Source: Echinometra lucunter (taxonomy: Eukaryota; Echinodermata; Echinoidea; Camarodonta; Echinometridae). Taken from it: a stretch of 64,000 nt of DNA. The DNA lies in contig CM057151.1 in NCBI GenBank assembly GCA_029962745.1, positions 34,831,259 to 34,895,258 on the forward strand. The letters are read 5' to 3'. The notes under the pieces were generated by a model. The model had not been told where the DNA came from. It worked only from the letters and a program-made list of their open reading frames with translations, and made no database searches. Made by a program: the position numbers and the translations under genes. Every line of letters begins with the position of its first letter. Position 1 is the stretch's first letter. Below are positions 23,301-37,600 of the stretch, one piece after another.

Positions 23301-26300
23301 TTTGACATTGTCAGTTAAGACGGTTATGTGAGATGCTCTCAATTTTTTTCTTCTTCAGCTTTTGCTTTTTTTATGTAGAACCAGTAACATTTCATTTTCT
23401 CTCCCATAGGCAATACTCGGATGGTTCAGAGAGTTCAATGATCAGCAGAAAAATATGTTGATGAAAAGGCTTGTGGTAAGAAAAGTTGATTCATTTTCCA
23501 AAATTTTTAAAAATGTGCTTGCATCATCAAGCAGGTTACAATGTATAGTGTACATACAGCTGTAAATACATTCAGGTTGAAAGAAGTTTCCACTATGAAC
23601 CTTTAGTGATGAACTGTCATTATATGTTCATGTGCTTGAACAACTAAAGGTGGCCCCTAATGACCTTTGTTGTTTGAATGTGATGGCCCCCTGATTTTAT
23701 TTTAGCAAAGGGTTTTTTTTTTTATTCAAAGCACAAAGCAAACATAGTGGCCATGTTTGTACATTGAAAAAGTTTCATATGACTGTTTTGTAGTTGAACC
23801 AAAGTTTGATACCACATGTGCTTGTAGAACCATATGTATCCATATCTTTGTGAAGTGCTGTTCACAATTAGTTTTTTTAGCAAGATGAAGTCAATTGGTC
23901 ATTACATGTATTTTTATGACTCAGGACCGTTACTCTTAAATCTCATGTTAACTGTTGCAATAAGTTTTATAGTTTCTTTTGTTTGTATTTTATGATCATA
24001 CACGTAACTCAACTTTATCTTCAAATACAGTAATATTATCCATTGTTTGTACTTAAAAATTCACAGGAGGAGTGTGATTTACCTCAGATGCACATGTTAT
24101 CTGTTACCATGGAACCCATCCTACACGAACACTGCCCTCATAACTGCCAAGATCTGTTGTCATGGTTACCAAATCAACTTGCCACGAAGATCCTTAGTTA
24201 CCTTGATCCAGGTAAGATATGCTTTCCACAATTTTTAGAAACAAATTATGCGAATTCACATTTTGTTAAAATACCGGTACATCAATGATTAAAGATGGCG
24301 AGTTCAAGTCGAGGTGAAATAACCCCTGTCACATGTAGCCATCTCCTTCTCTCTGTTCTCATGTGGAAGATTATTACGTAGATGAGGTTTACGGTTCATC
24401 ATGGGGTAAGTCCAGAAAGGACTGAGAGTGGAGAGAGTAGAGAAAGTTGAGAGAGAGGAGAAACGGAAAGGCGAGATAGAGTGAGAGAGAGAGAGAGAGT
24501 AGAGAGTATTTTTCTTGAGATTGGGTAAGGTCCTAAAAAGAACTGTAAACCAGTTGAGAAGTGACGAGGAGAGAAGGCTCTAACCAGATGAGACTGTCCG
24601 TCTTCTGATGACGGAAATTCAAGCTGTCCGAAACATTGAGTCTCCTCTCCTCATCGCCTTCTCATCCGGTTAGAGCCTTCTCTCCTCGTTACTCAATCTC
24701 AAGAAAGATACTCTCTACTCTCTCTCACTCTATCTCGCCTTTCCATTTCTCCTCCCTCTCCACTCTCAGTCCTTTCTGGACTTACCACATGGTGAACCGT
24801 AAACCTCATCTATGTTATCAGTACCACCATGCAAACCTCCACCTTCAAAGATCATCTAGAAGATTATTATTGTGGCAAGGCCTATTCAAAGCAGGCCTCC
24901 ACAATTTTTTTTTTTTTTTTCAACTGCCTTGTCAGGCAAGTGAAAAAAAAAATCGGTTGCCTGGAAGGAATAACAACTTGCCCAACTTTTCTTTTTTATT
25001 TCCTTTGTTTTTATCATTTTTTTTTTTTTAGTGAATATCATTTTAAATGAGCTTAAAGTCATTAAAGGTTTTTTACAAAATGTTTAAAAACTGTTCGAGA
25101 AAAATATAACGGCGGTTTCCCTTCATATAGATCTGGAATAATGTTAGAAAACAAATAAATAAAGCGAGGTAAAACAGGGCTCCACACTAACATTTATTTC
25201 TTGGGGTCAGGCCAGGCGTCCAGATTTCAATATTTTGAAATATCGAGCGCCAGGAATAAACTTAGTTACAAGACATACACACTAAAAATCAACTAAACCA
25301 GATGAAAGAACGATATTAAGTCCCAATTTTCATTGTATAAATGTGTCTTTGTCAGGCATATTCTTAATTTTGGCATTAAACTCGATCGGAACGTACACGT
25401 CCGATAAAATCTCTAGTCTGCACCAATGTTAAAATTTCCACAGACTATGGGTTACTCGGAAACATCATTTTAACTCAAGAAATATCCCCTAAAATGCGTA
25501 ATTATGGCTAAATTAACGAATTATCTTTAACTGTTATATTTGAAAGTTTGCAGGTATGGTGATGTTAAGTCATTACGCTAAAATGTCTAGAATTCACCTC
25601 CGATTGTTGTTTTTTAATCATCAAGTATGACCTACAAGCTGAGTTATTTCAGTTCTGTCCCGATCGACTCTTGCCATTGCGAATGAAACAGCCAAGGTGG
25701 GAAACACATTTATATGCGCTGTATGCGGACGTGGGTGAAAACTACTTGAGGCAATTGCACTACAGTTTTTAGCTCTGGCGTAACTGTACTTATGAGCGAA
25801 GGAGCTCACTCACATAATCATGAATAGAAATGAAAGGAAAGGAAGCTATGCAAAAGTATGACAAGTCTTGACATCATCAAAAAATAGACATTCATACTTG
25901 CAAGCAAGAGCTTGTTCTGATTACATTTTATGGTGGGCATGAAATCATTCAGGCCAAGTTCGATATCGAATCATGATGCGAGTCTTGTGTGGTCGAGTCA
26001 GCTTGGGATCTAGTGGAATGGACACCTCGCTCGCGCGCGGTGCATGAATAAGCGTGCTTTTGTTTTCAATATAGCAGCCTCCACAGACCGTTTTCGGACA
26101 ATAAGTGACCATAAACTTATCAATAAATCATGGTAATCTTACTTTAATTTTTGGGGTTTCCGCTAGTTTGAGATTATGGGGGAAATTGTGATTTTTCCAC
26201 CTTTCTGTAGGCTAATTTCATGTTGCGTATTTTCATTGTAAAAATCACCACTTGCCCGATCGGGCAAGTGATTTTTACATTTGCTTGCCTGCCTGTGACT

Positions 26301-29300
26301 TTCACTTGCCCCGGGCAAGCGGGCAAGCAGGTTTGTCGCGCCCTGCAAAGGATGATTTTGAATTGTTTCATTATGTCAAATGTGACTAGAAAGAGTTGAC
26401 AACTTTTGGACTAAAATCTTCATGCAGCATATTCATGTCCAGTGGTTATAAACACAACAAAAAAAGTAACTCCCCCCTAATTCAAAATAGCATAACTTTT
26501 TAACAAAGACGTTTTTAGGAAAATAATGTGGCAGGAGTGTTCCTACACTTATTGACTAACTTCTGAGATTGATCTGTCAAGTCATGCATGAGTGAGCAGA
26601 CATTAAAGGCAAAAATGTCACTTTTCAAAAGTCACAAGGGTCATTTAGGGGGGTTTGTAAAACAAGATTTTTCTGGCGTTTTTTAAAGTGTTGTTGATGT
26701 TTTTCGAGGTTGTGCCATGGTTGAGTGACAAATTGCGAACGATGAAGCAAGAAATGCTGAAAATTTACTGTTTAATGCCGGAAAAACAAATACCTGGTAT
26801 TTTCACATAATGTGCTGACTCATGTTGGTCGATGCCAGTTTTTTCCACAAACTGAATGGATTTTGCAGATTTAGGGGGGCTGAACATCATTTTTCTCAAA
26901 AAACTGTGTTCACCCAACTGTGATAAACATGAAAAGTGTCAGGGATAGGCATGACTGGATCAAACAAGGGAAGAATTCGAATTCGCCACAGGTTTGTTTC
27001 ACAGAGCCCCAAAATGACTCTTGTGACTTTTGAAAAGTGACATTTTTGCCTTTAATGTGTGCTCGCTCATGCATGAGTTGACAAATCAATCTCATTTTCA
27101 CACAGAAGTAAGTCAATAAGTGAAAAAACACTCCTGCCAAATTATTTTGCTCAAAACTTTTCATTAAAAAGTTATGCTATTTTGAATTAGGGGGGAGTTT
27201 CTTTTTTTGTTGTGTTTAGTTTTTCATTTTGTGAATTTCAGCAAGATTTATTCAGCCTTGAACAATACAGAAGCCCTGTGAAATGTTCATATTTATGACA
27301 CGACACAGTCAACTGTTAACAGTTTTTAGTTTGTAATGGCATTACTAGTTTTACTTGGAAGGTTCTCAGGGTAGTAGAGTTCTCCTTTTTTCTGTACGCA
27401 ATGTTATCAGGTCCTCAAAACCACCCCCTTATATGCTATAAGGCTAATTCTCTTCATCAGCAAAATTTTTACTGCTAATGTTCAACTTCATGATACTTGG
27501 GGAATGTAGAATATATACTGGTACACCCATAACTTCAGAGAGCTGAGCAGTAGCTATGTGGAGAATTAGCAAGGGCATAATTATATCATAGCATGAAAAG
27601 CTTCTTATTGAAACCAGAGGTGGTAAATTGGCATTTCATAAGATTTATGTGGCAATTAACTGCATTATGCATGTACATGTACCTTGCCTACTTTGATAGC
27701 AATACAAAACCAGTATCACCACTACATGTAGTGATAATGAAGATAAAACTTTTTCACAGTGGTGGATCCAGGCGGGGGTTTAAAGAGGCAAGGGCCCCCT
27801 CTTTTTTTTTTGAGAATCACACATTGAACATACATGTACATGTTGATATAGCTATAGCTAAGAAAATTGTTGTCTGCAGTGTGCCCCCTCTATTTTCACA
27901 TTTGCCATTTGCGCCCCCTCGATTTCCAAATCCTGGATCCGCGGCTGTTGCATAGCATCTATCATGAGGTAGCAGCATGGTTGGCATGTTTACAAAGCAA
28001 TGTCTTGTTTAGGCTTTCTGTTGTGTTGTGCATGTTTTATTTTGTTTTTTTTTAAAACATGATTTAAAATGCCCTATACACTTTTGTTATTTGGTAATTT
28101 ACATGTATATGCATTTGTTTTTATTGCGCTAGTATTTCCATGCTTAAATTACTTGTCTTTGTATTTCATTTCAACATAATGTAATTCCACAGGAGGCTTA
28201 CTACAGTATTATTATAGTATACAAATATACTTGGCCTTGAGAGTTTCTGGTTAAAACTATGGGCAAGAGGTGACTCCAAAATAGTACTATTCACTGAGGG
28301 GCGCAGCCCCGAAGTGAATAGTACTATTGGAGTCACCGAGGCCCATAGTTTTAACCCAGAAACTCGAAAATAGGCAGAGTATATTTGTTTTATATTTTGG
28401 ATCAAAAAGTTACACAAAAGAAGTCAAAAATAGAACAATGACTTACCTATTATCGTCTCTTGATACTTGTGTGGTCTTGGGCTCTTTCGTAATATCCAAA
28501 TTCAATAAACTCCAAGTTTTAACAGTCAATGAAAATGTCTGCAAATGTCAACAGTCTCAACATATTTACACTATTTACATCCTTTTCTTTGTGTTTTTTG
28601 TTGGGCATAGCTAATTGTTGTAAAAATTTACAACACAGCCATGGAAATGGTACTGCTGGGGCTGGAGATTCTGCTGATTCATGTTCATTGTTCTGAAAAT
28701 CCGGTCTGGTTGTGGTTGTTGCAGTGGTTGTGGTTGTTGTGGTGGTTGTGGTTGTTGCGGTGGTTGTGGTGGTAGCTGTTGTTGCTCGAGAACCTCTTCA
28801 TAATTCAGAATCCGCACAAGCTGACTGTCAGAAATATCAAGTACAAGATCTGCATCGTCACCATCAGCATCGTCATTTTCTTTTTCATCTGATGTTGCAG
28901 AGGTTGATGGTTGATCAGGATGAATTGCAGAGAGAGTAGCAGACATCTGACGCTTGGTATGCTCACTAGTACGTGCATAGTTCTTTATCGATGTCTCAGA
29001 GCGATGTCCTGATACAGACATTATATCTCTCGATGCATAACCTGCATGGTCTAGCAAAGTGATGCTGGTTGCTCTCAGAGAATGGTTGGTGTAATGCCTT
29101 GAACAACCAGCAGCTTCACAAATGACAGCAGTCATTTTCGAGAGAGTCCATTTCCCTAAAGGTGAATTGACATACCACACTTCATCTTCATCAGTAACCC
29201 TCTGCTTTGGCCTCTGCCACATCCATTGGCATAGAGGATTCAGTTTAGATAAGTACTTTTTCATGTTCATGACAGGGCATCTAGGGTTTCCTTTGAGAGC

Positions 29301-32300
29301 ACACATTTGTCCCCCTTGACTTTCCTCTTCATCATTTTGATGGTTTTTAGTGTGCATGTCTCTCAGCGTGTAGTATTCGGTGTCACCTTCCCCATGAAGA
29401 ACAAAATCATTTACTTTCATCTCCCTTACATTTTCCATACCACGGTTCGCAAAGTATATCATGGTGTCTAAAAACACCTTTCTTTGCAGACCTTCAGCCG
29501 TATCCAAATTGAGATTGGCTTGGATACGTGCCATATCTTCCTCAGAGATAGGGGGGTGATGGTTTACCTTGGCCTTGCCACTGGTCTTCAATTTTACAAG
29601 AAGAGCCTTAAAAACCTTGTTAGAACGAGAAAATTGCTCACCCTTTACAATGTCCACTCCTCTGGTTTTCATGAAATGACGTTGAAGTGCAAACCGGATT
29701 GCCTGCATTGATTTTTTCGTGTACAAATCTCCCTTCTTGTTCCGTGCACCGGCGTAAAACTGCGACAAGACTCCATCGAGTGCTTCGAAGCTTATATCCT
29801 CAAAATCCACTCCCACCTCAGAACAAAATTCGCGGAAAACTGAAAGTCCATACTTGATTTGCTTTTTGGTATTATCACTGTCCACTGAAGTAATGAAATC
29901 ATCCAAATCTTCGTCATTAAACTGATCGAATCTCCGATTGCTGGGGGCCGCCATCTTCGTACCGTGCAGACGATCGAATGTTTACCTTGAAATTTGTGTA
30001 TTATCGAAAGCTATAGCTGGCGCTGTGCGCTTATTCGGCCAGTAATCGGACATTGAAAAACGCAGTAGCCGTGACACCACGAGAGTCGCCTGTGGTAGGC
30101 TCTCGAGCTCCCGTATGCCCGCTGAATTTGGGTCCGTTGTTGTTTCATCACCGAGATGGCCGTGACGTCATTTCACAAATAGTACTACTATTTGTGAAAT
30201 AACGTCAAAACAGTGACGTCATTTCCCAAATAGTAAACCTTCATGCCAACATTCTGAAATAGCTGAAAATACCGATGATCACGTGAAGGTCTTTAAGCCA
30301 ATCATGAAAGGATAAATTTCTGATCCAAAATATAATATACTATAGTATTAGTGAAGAAAAGTCTTTCTGCAGTCTCCATCTACCCTGTCTAAGCCCATGA
30401 GACAGACAGCCCTTCATGCAACCGTCCTGTTGGTTCCTGAGACCAACATTCTTGCTCTTGCAAGCTGTTAGTCTAAAAAGCTGTTGGTCTACTGGAATGT
30501 CCTTATTAAGATCTTTTTAGTAATCTTCAAGCCTTTAAGCATAAATGTTGCTGAATAAGTATAGGAAACACATTAGTATACTATTTGTCATTATAGTGTG
30601 ACATTTCCGTAGGTTTTTAATGATCATTTTGATGCTGTGATTTTTCAACTGTTTTTGTTGCAATTTTTATAGACGAAGTACAAGTAATGTTTTTATATGA
30701 AAATTACATCATACATTTTGTCATCAGTTCAACATCTGATCTAAAAACAGTATTAGTGATGAAAAGGCTTAAATTCTTAGAGTCATACAGAAAAGTTTAA
30801 ATGACTCAATTAAGAAAATTATATTGAAAGCACCTGTCCATTAAAAAATGTTGATATGATTGAGAACGTTGAAAAATGAAATATGAATTTTAAAATAAAA
30901 ACATCTTTTCATCACAACCCTGGGTAGAAGAGAAGTTGCAGAGGTCTTAATTACTCTTGGCAATCTTCCTCTCCAAACTCTGATGCACTTAAACAATTAT
31001 TTTACTGGAACTCCTTTGAGTTTCCCCAGATATATTTTTTTAATTGTTCTAAAGCTGTATCTTGTGTATTTATCACTTGTGTACAAAAAAACTAAGTGAC
31101 TGGGTGAGGGTATTGATTGTTGTTTAGTTGCCGTTGTACTAATTAGACCAGGGTTCTCATCAGTCTAAAACACTTTTGGTACTTATATCAGGCTTGGTGC
31201 CTTGATGGATTTCAAGAGAGAGAGAGAGAGAAAAAAAAAAAACAACAACTACCAAACATTAAGGGCATATTGCCCAGAATAAATGCACCAACAAGGGTAT
31301 TAGATATAAGCATCCACTGTATCCATACTTTCAGGTTGTGGAACTTCCTTCATATTCTCAAATTATCTCCTGGGATGCTGATAGACTGTATTCAGCCATT
31401 TAGGCTGATTGTAGACAATACACTGCAAGAAGCCAGACCTGTACTATTTGGAATTATTTATATATTTATTTATTCATTTATTCATTTGAACTTATTTATA
31501 CTCGATAAAACATGATCAGTTTGAAACCGTTTTGCATCATGGTCCTGATGTAACAGGAATAGACAATAGCATAAAATAATAGCAAGTTTCAAAAGAAAAT
31601 GCATATTAAAGTAATATAGACACATGATAAAAATAGCTAACTTAGGAATGAAATGAATACATTGACAAAATAAAAGCAACAGTAATGAAATGGCTGTGAA
31701 TATTTCAAGAAGTAACCAGTTGGGCATAAGTAATAAAGGGGGGGGGGGAGAGGCAACTTAAAAGGTAGGATTTGTTAATAATCCTAAATGTGGAACTTGA
31801 AGACATGTTATTGATCATACTTAAAAGTACGTAACAGGAGTAGGCAGTAAGATGTAGCATAAAATAATAATAAGTTATCATAAGAAATATAAGCACACTT
31901 GTAAAAATTACTAACTACAGCAAAGAAATAATTAAATTGAATTTAGAAATAAAAGCAACAGTAATTAAATGCTTTGAATATTTCAAGAAATTGATATGTT
32001 TTTATTTCTTAGTGAGCTTATGCCGGTGTGCTGGTGTGAATCGAGCATGGAGAGCCCTTGCGGAGGATTCGTTTCTGTGGAGTAATCTCTGTCTTCAACA
32101 AAAATGGCGTCTGTCCCAAGTCGAGGAACACAAACAGATGATAAACCACATGGGCTCTAGTATACAGGTATTTAGAGCTACTACCAGAAACTACAAAGTG
32201 AATCACAAACTTATTTTTTTAATGTTAATTACTATGTATTTCATTGATTATGTTTTCATTGATTTCTCTGTTTTATGGTTAAACTAATCGAGGCTTCCAT

Positions 32301-34569
32301 CTTTATGTTTAGGTAAAACATGAACATATCTATGTGTAATGAAATAAAATAAACAAATATAAAGTGCAGTTACATTTTTAAAAATGCTATTTACCATGGC
32401 ATATGTCACTAGGTGTTAGGCTTGAAATTAAGTTCTAAAAATTGCACTGTAAAATTTGTACCTTAAGTTGTTGAATAATTCTGGCTGTGCCAGTTAGTCT
32501 GTAAATGTAAAGTAGGAGGCCAGAAATCTTACTCTAAGACCCCCTGACCCCCGCAAGGGGCTCTGCCCCTGGCTCCCTGGACCCCCGGCCATTCCTTGTC
32601 CAGATTTCCAATATCCAAATGTTGGCAGGTATGCTTACATTTTGACACATTCTGTTCTAAAGTCATAAAATTTCATGTCTTTAGAGGTTAACATACCAAT
32701 TAATGTTCATTTCCCTCCCTCCCTTCTTCTCCCTCTCTCTCTCTCTCTCTCTGCTTCTTTGTCTCAATGTTTCTGTGTATGTCTTTCTACACCAGTGGAA
32801 ACAAGTATTTGCAGAGCGTTACAGACTGCGGAGAAACTGGCTGAAAGGTTTCTGTACTGTAAGAACATTTGAGGGTCACACCCAGGGTATCTCTTGTGTC
32901 CAGTTTGACGATACTCGGATAGTAAGCGGTTCATCCGACAAAACAATTAAGGTATGACCATTTGAGATTTTTCTAAATTGAGATGTGAAATTGTTTATTT
33001 GCTATAAGAAAATTTGGGGGTCACACCCAAGGTATCCCCTGTGTCCTGTTTGATGATACTCGGATAGTGAGTTCATCCTGCAAAAGAATTAAGGTATGAC
33101 CAAGAGATTTTTCTTGAGAAGAGATGTGAAAGGTTTCTGTACTGTAAGAACATTGGAAGGTCATACACAGAGTATCTCCTGTGTCTGATTTAAAGAAGGA
33201 GGTATAGCAAGTGGCTCATTAGCCAAATTGATTAAAGGGGATACCCAATACTGAAACAATGTTAGTTCATTTAAAAGAGCATGATTTTATTAGCAGAAAT
33301 TCATCTGCCTAAAGTTTTTTAAAAAGGGAACCCCCAAATGTGGTAAGATTTCAGGATATTTTTGACCCCTCAGCTGTGACCCAGTTTCAACTGGGTACCC
33401 ACTTTGACGTCCAAATGACGTCAAAGTGGGTACCTTGTCGCACACTTCTAGCATAATGCGCGCAAGGTATAATACATATTGTACAGTCTAGCGCGCATCA
33501 CAACTGCAATGCGCGAAGCTGGGTACCCACTTTTACGTCATACCTCATACTCAATTTTTTTGGTCAACTCTTGACTTTATAAGAGAAAATTAGCCGAAAT
33601 GCATGGATTTTGATTGAAAATAATCAAATTTTTTAATGTTATTCTTTTTAGAATTCTATTCTCGATCATATATCAAAAAAAAAAATAAAATTACCGTTGT
33701 GTAATCACTTTAAGTAAGGTATGATCAAAGGACAGCAGAATTTTTTAAAGGGAAGATGAAAATAATGATAATCTCATGTTAGTACAGTATGTTGAAGTAC
33801 AGTATATATATTATATTGGATGGCTCTGAATGGGATACCAGAGAATATTCCACGAGTTAGGACCAATATTGCACGAATCGAAGACGAGTGCAATATTGGC
33901 CCTAACGAATGGAATATTTCTGGTATTCCATGAAATAGTGCCATCCAATATGATTATCATTATCTATACCCAATAGGAAAGTGATTTAAAATTCAATAAG
34001 AATCATTTCAACAACCAAAAAGGGCCCCTTATCATACACTTATTTTGATCATACAAGTTTGACATACCTCTTTATGACGTCATCTAAGTATCATTTGCGC
34101 ATTGCATGTATCCGCGCATTTTAATCTTTATTGCGTATGTTTGTGTTATTGCGCACGCGAAGAGACCATGCAAAATACGGTATAATATTGTACAGATAAT
34201 TTTGTACATGAGCCTATGGGGAATTCAGCGATTTGTACAGTATGCTCTGATATTGTACAGACATATCATGCAGACAATAAGTATGCATTATTAATGCACC
34301 GCCAAAATGCCTTATATAGATAATAATTGTTGATATTGTTTTTCTGTGTGTTTTGTGTCCTCAAAATGAAATTTATTCAAAGTAGCATTGATATACATGG
34401 GACGATGATTTTCTCTTTCTTAAAATCGAGTTTTCCAATTTGGAAGACTTGAAGATTCCATTTAAAGTTACTAATAAAGAAATCTGTTTTTGCCATTAGT
34501 ATTACTCTTGTCAGATTCTATATGCATATAAAAGTTCTTAATCAAGTCAAAAGAATGTGATAACGTGAC

Positions 34570-34612
<43 letters not shown>

Positions 34613-37600
34613 ATGAGTTATGAATCCTGATAAGTTTGATATGTCACATGGACAATAGTCCTGATCCCAAACAAACCAAGAATAATGAATAAAAATCCAG
34701 GCAGTTTCAACAACCAAAAGGATATCGGGATATATGCGACCTACCTCACTTGAAAAATCTCAGTACATCAGTCTTATGTTATTACTTCTGATATTCTTTC
34801 ATATGGATCTCAGGATATTATCCTTCTGAAAATCTCAGTAAATATGATTAATTCACTTTTAATAGTTCAAGTGCTTATATAATTTCACTTTCTGAATACT
34901 AATTGCTTATTGTTAGTTCATATTCCTGACATTGGTAATAATTATATTTTGCATGTCTGCTATGTAATATTTTATATCATTTATACATTTATCTGTTCAT
35001 ATTCTAAGTTTCCTTGTAATATTCATGTCTTCTACCTTGTCATTTGCTGCACAGATGCTATTTAGCTATGATATTCATTGATTCTCTTTATACACCAGGT
35101 TTGGAATATCCGAACAAACTCTCCTTGGTCCGTCCAGACCCTCGTTGGTCACTCAGGTACCGTCCGATGTCTCCACCTCGAAGGAAACCGCCTTGTCAGT
35201 GGCTCCACAGATACCACGATAAAGGTAATAAACGTTGAACACGTGCATATTTCTGTTACAGAACTGATAAAGGAATGTCACAACGGTGAAACTGGAATGC
35301 ACAAACGCAGGTAATAGGGAGCTTTCGCAAACACGACGGGAACGTTAATTTTACGTGTCGTGTGCAAAATTTTGTACTGCGCATGCTCAAATCCACCAAA
35401 CTCTCCGTCCTGCTAAAATCGAGAACGGCTTTCAGCCAAAATAATGTCCGTTCTCTATAGTGTACAGATCAGTGGTGTGTATACGCGCAGCGTCCCCGTA
35501 TCACCGAACGGAGAGCAAAAGCTCCAAAACATTGTATGACATGGCCGTATCTTTTATTGCTGCTGCGTCCTAGAGGGACGTTCCCGTCGTGTTTGCGAAA
35601 GCTCCCTATTTACACATATGGCTTGGTACTGTTCATATGAAATCTAACAGTGTCTAAATTTGATATGCTAGTGGTCATTAGTTCAAATACAAATTACGTG
35701 CAAATAGATCAATGATTGCATAGTGGTGTATAAATGATTATTTCACCTTTGACTGGGACAAGGAGAAGAGAAGGGTACAGGTCTAAATAATTGAAAGTAC
35801 AGCAGCTCTGGTTTGTACCCCCCTCCTCTACAATTCTACCATCACTTGCAGCTTGCCATACTGTCCATTTCCATAATAAAAGTTTGATACATCCTCAGTT
35901 ATGGCCTGTCCAGAGTTGATTCTTCTCTGCATTTCTCTTTATAGTACACCCTACATTTATCCACTGGCCCCCAAGGTTAGAAGACCAAAAGAAAAATCAG
36001 TCCCTTCCCTTTCTGAAACAGTTACCCTCTTAGTTTAAGGTAGTATTAGCAAGGTTTCTATAGGGGTAGTTTTTTTCCTAATTACAAAATTGGAATTTGG
36101 AATCTTTAGATAGCACTTTCAAAACATTATTGATTTAGATCATATACTCTGACTTTGTAGCACATGAAAATGCCCTGGCAGTTTTTGGCAGTGTGATGAA
36201 ACAGTAATCACTGTTTTAGAAGGTTTGACAAGTGTTAAATCATCTCTTGCTTGAAATGCTGAATATATCCCTCTCTCTTTGTTTTCCTCTACCAAAAAAC
36301 TTATCTTGTGTTTCTCACTAGAAACCCTGATTATTTCATTCTCTCTTTTCTTTTTCTTCAAACAGGTATGGGATTTGTCTATGCAGAGCAGTTGGTCAAG
36401 TATTGCGTGCAGAGTGACCATGACTGGACATCATGACATGGTCAGATGTCTTCAAGTGGACGATGATAAGGTGGTCAGTGGTTCCTATGATCGTACCCTC
36501 AAGGTCTGGGATATCCGCACTGGTCAGTGTAGACTGACACTTAGGTAAGTTGACAAAAGATCATTGAAGCCCAGTGGATACAATACAATCTGACTATAGT
36601 CTCATTTTTAAAGAAATTGCATTACATATGAATACATAAACAAATATAATCTTCCTGTTGAAGGTTCTGGATAGCCTTGGAGTAAAAGCTGAATCAGCTT
36701 CAGGCAGTATACAATGGCACAACTCGACAGATTTCACTAAGATTCAGAACCAATATGATTTTTCCTCTGTAAATGTAATGAAAGCTTGCAATCCTCCTCC
36801 TTCACTTAAAGGAGAATGAAACTCTGGGGAAATATCCATTTTAATGAAAAGAGAGGATAGAGAGAAGCAATTTTAAAAAAAAGTTCCATCAAAAATCGGT
36901 GACAAAATGAGAAAGTTATGAAAGTTTGAAAAGTTAATTTACTTTCTCTGGAGATTCTCAAATTAGCATTGTTGCTTAAAAATGGCAGGTTTAGAAGGAC
37001 AACTTTCAGTGTGTTTTGTACACACATTCTATATTTTCTCCATTATCTCTAAAGATGCTCCTTGTCTCTTTATATATTTTCCCATGATATGCCTTGAGCT
37101 AAGGAGACAAGCTGCACCTTGAGAGATAATGGGGAAAATGCGAATTTTGTGTACAAAACATATTGAAAAGTTGTCCTTCTAAACCTGCCATTTTGAAGCA
37201 ACATCATCAATTTGAGGATCGCCATCAAAAGTGAATTGAAACTTTTCAAACTTTTATAACTTTTTCATTTCATAACCGATTTTGATGGAACTTTTTAAAA
37301 ATTGCTTCTCTCTATCCTCTCTTTTCATTAAAATTGATTTTCCTCAAACTAGTAGCTTTTTTTTTATTGAAGGATGAAATCAACATTTCAAGTGTAGCAT
37401 CACGACTTATGCTGTCATTTATGCTGATATGTTTTGCCAATTTGCAGTGGCCATCTTGGTGCCGTGATCTGTCTCCAGTTCGACGAGTTCAAGATAATAT
37501 CAGGGTCTGCTGACAAAACTATCAAGGTAAGATCACAATATTTGCTTATGAGTGGACTAACACACAATATCTGTACATACCCAAGTACAGTGGGTGCTTT

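Larger units (their letters stand above)
28205..30350 (-). mobile_element. Crypton-like tyrosine-recombinase element with palindromic flanks
   Basis: Carries the intact recombinase ORF at 28611-29954. Just outside it, tatattttggatcaaaaag (28391-28409) matches tgatccaaaatata (30321-30334) in inverse orientation, which looks like TIRs. A 168-bp palindrome (28221-28388) lies on the left and a short palindrome (30174-30197) on the right, both with an aatagtacta core. Known Cryptons usually lack TIRs, so the true ends are uncertain: the left palindrome could be a separate insertion. Lies antisense in intron 3 of the F-box gene. Confidence 0.5.

Noticed and set aside
24420..24510. A CRISPR-like or tandem-repeat array
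   Set aside because: It is an irregular GA-rich arm of a foldback element, and the genome is eukaryotic.
28712..28939. Val-rich plus-strand ORF
   Set aside because: It is the antisense of the recombinase Gln/Pro repeat.
33009..33092. An extra functional WD40 exon
   Set aside because: The acceptor phase does not fit and the 5' part is missing; kept as a pseudo-exon.
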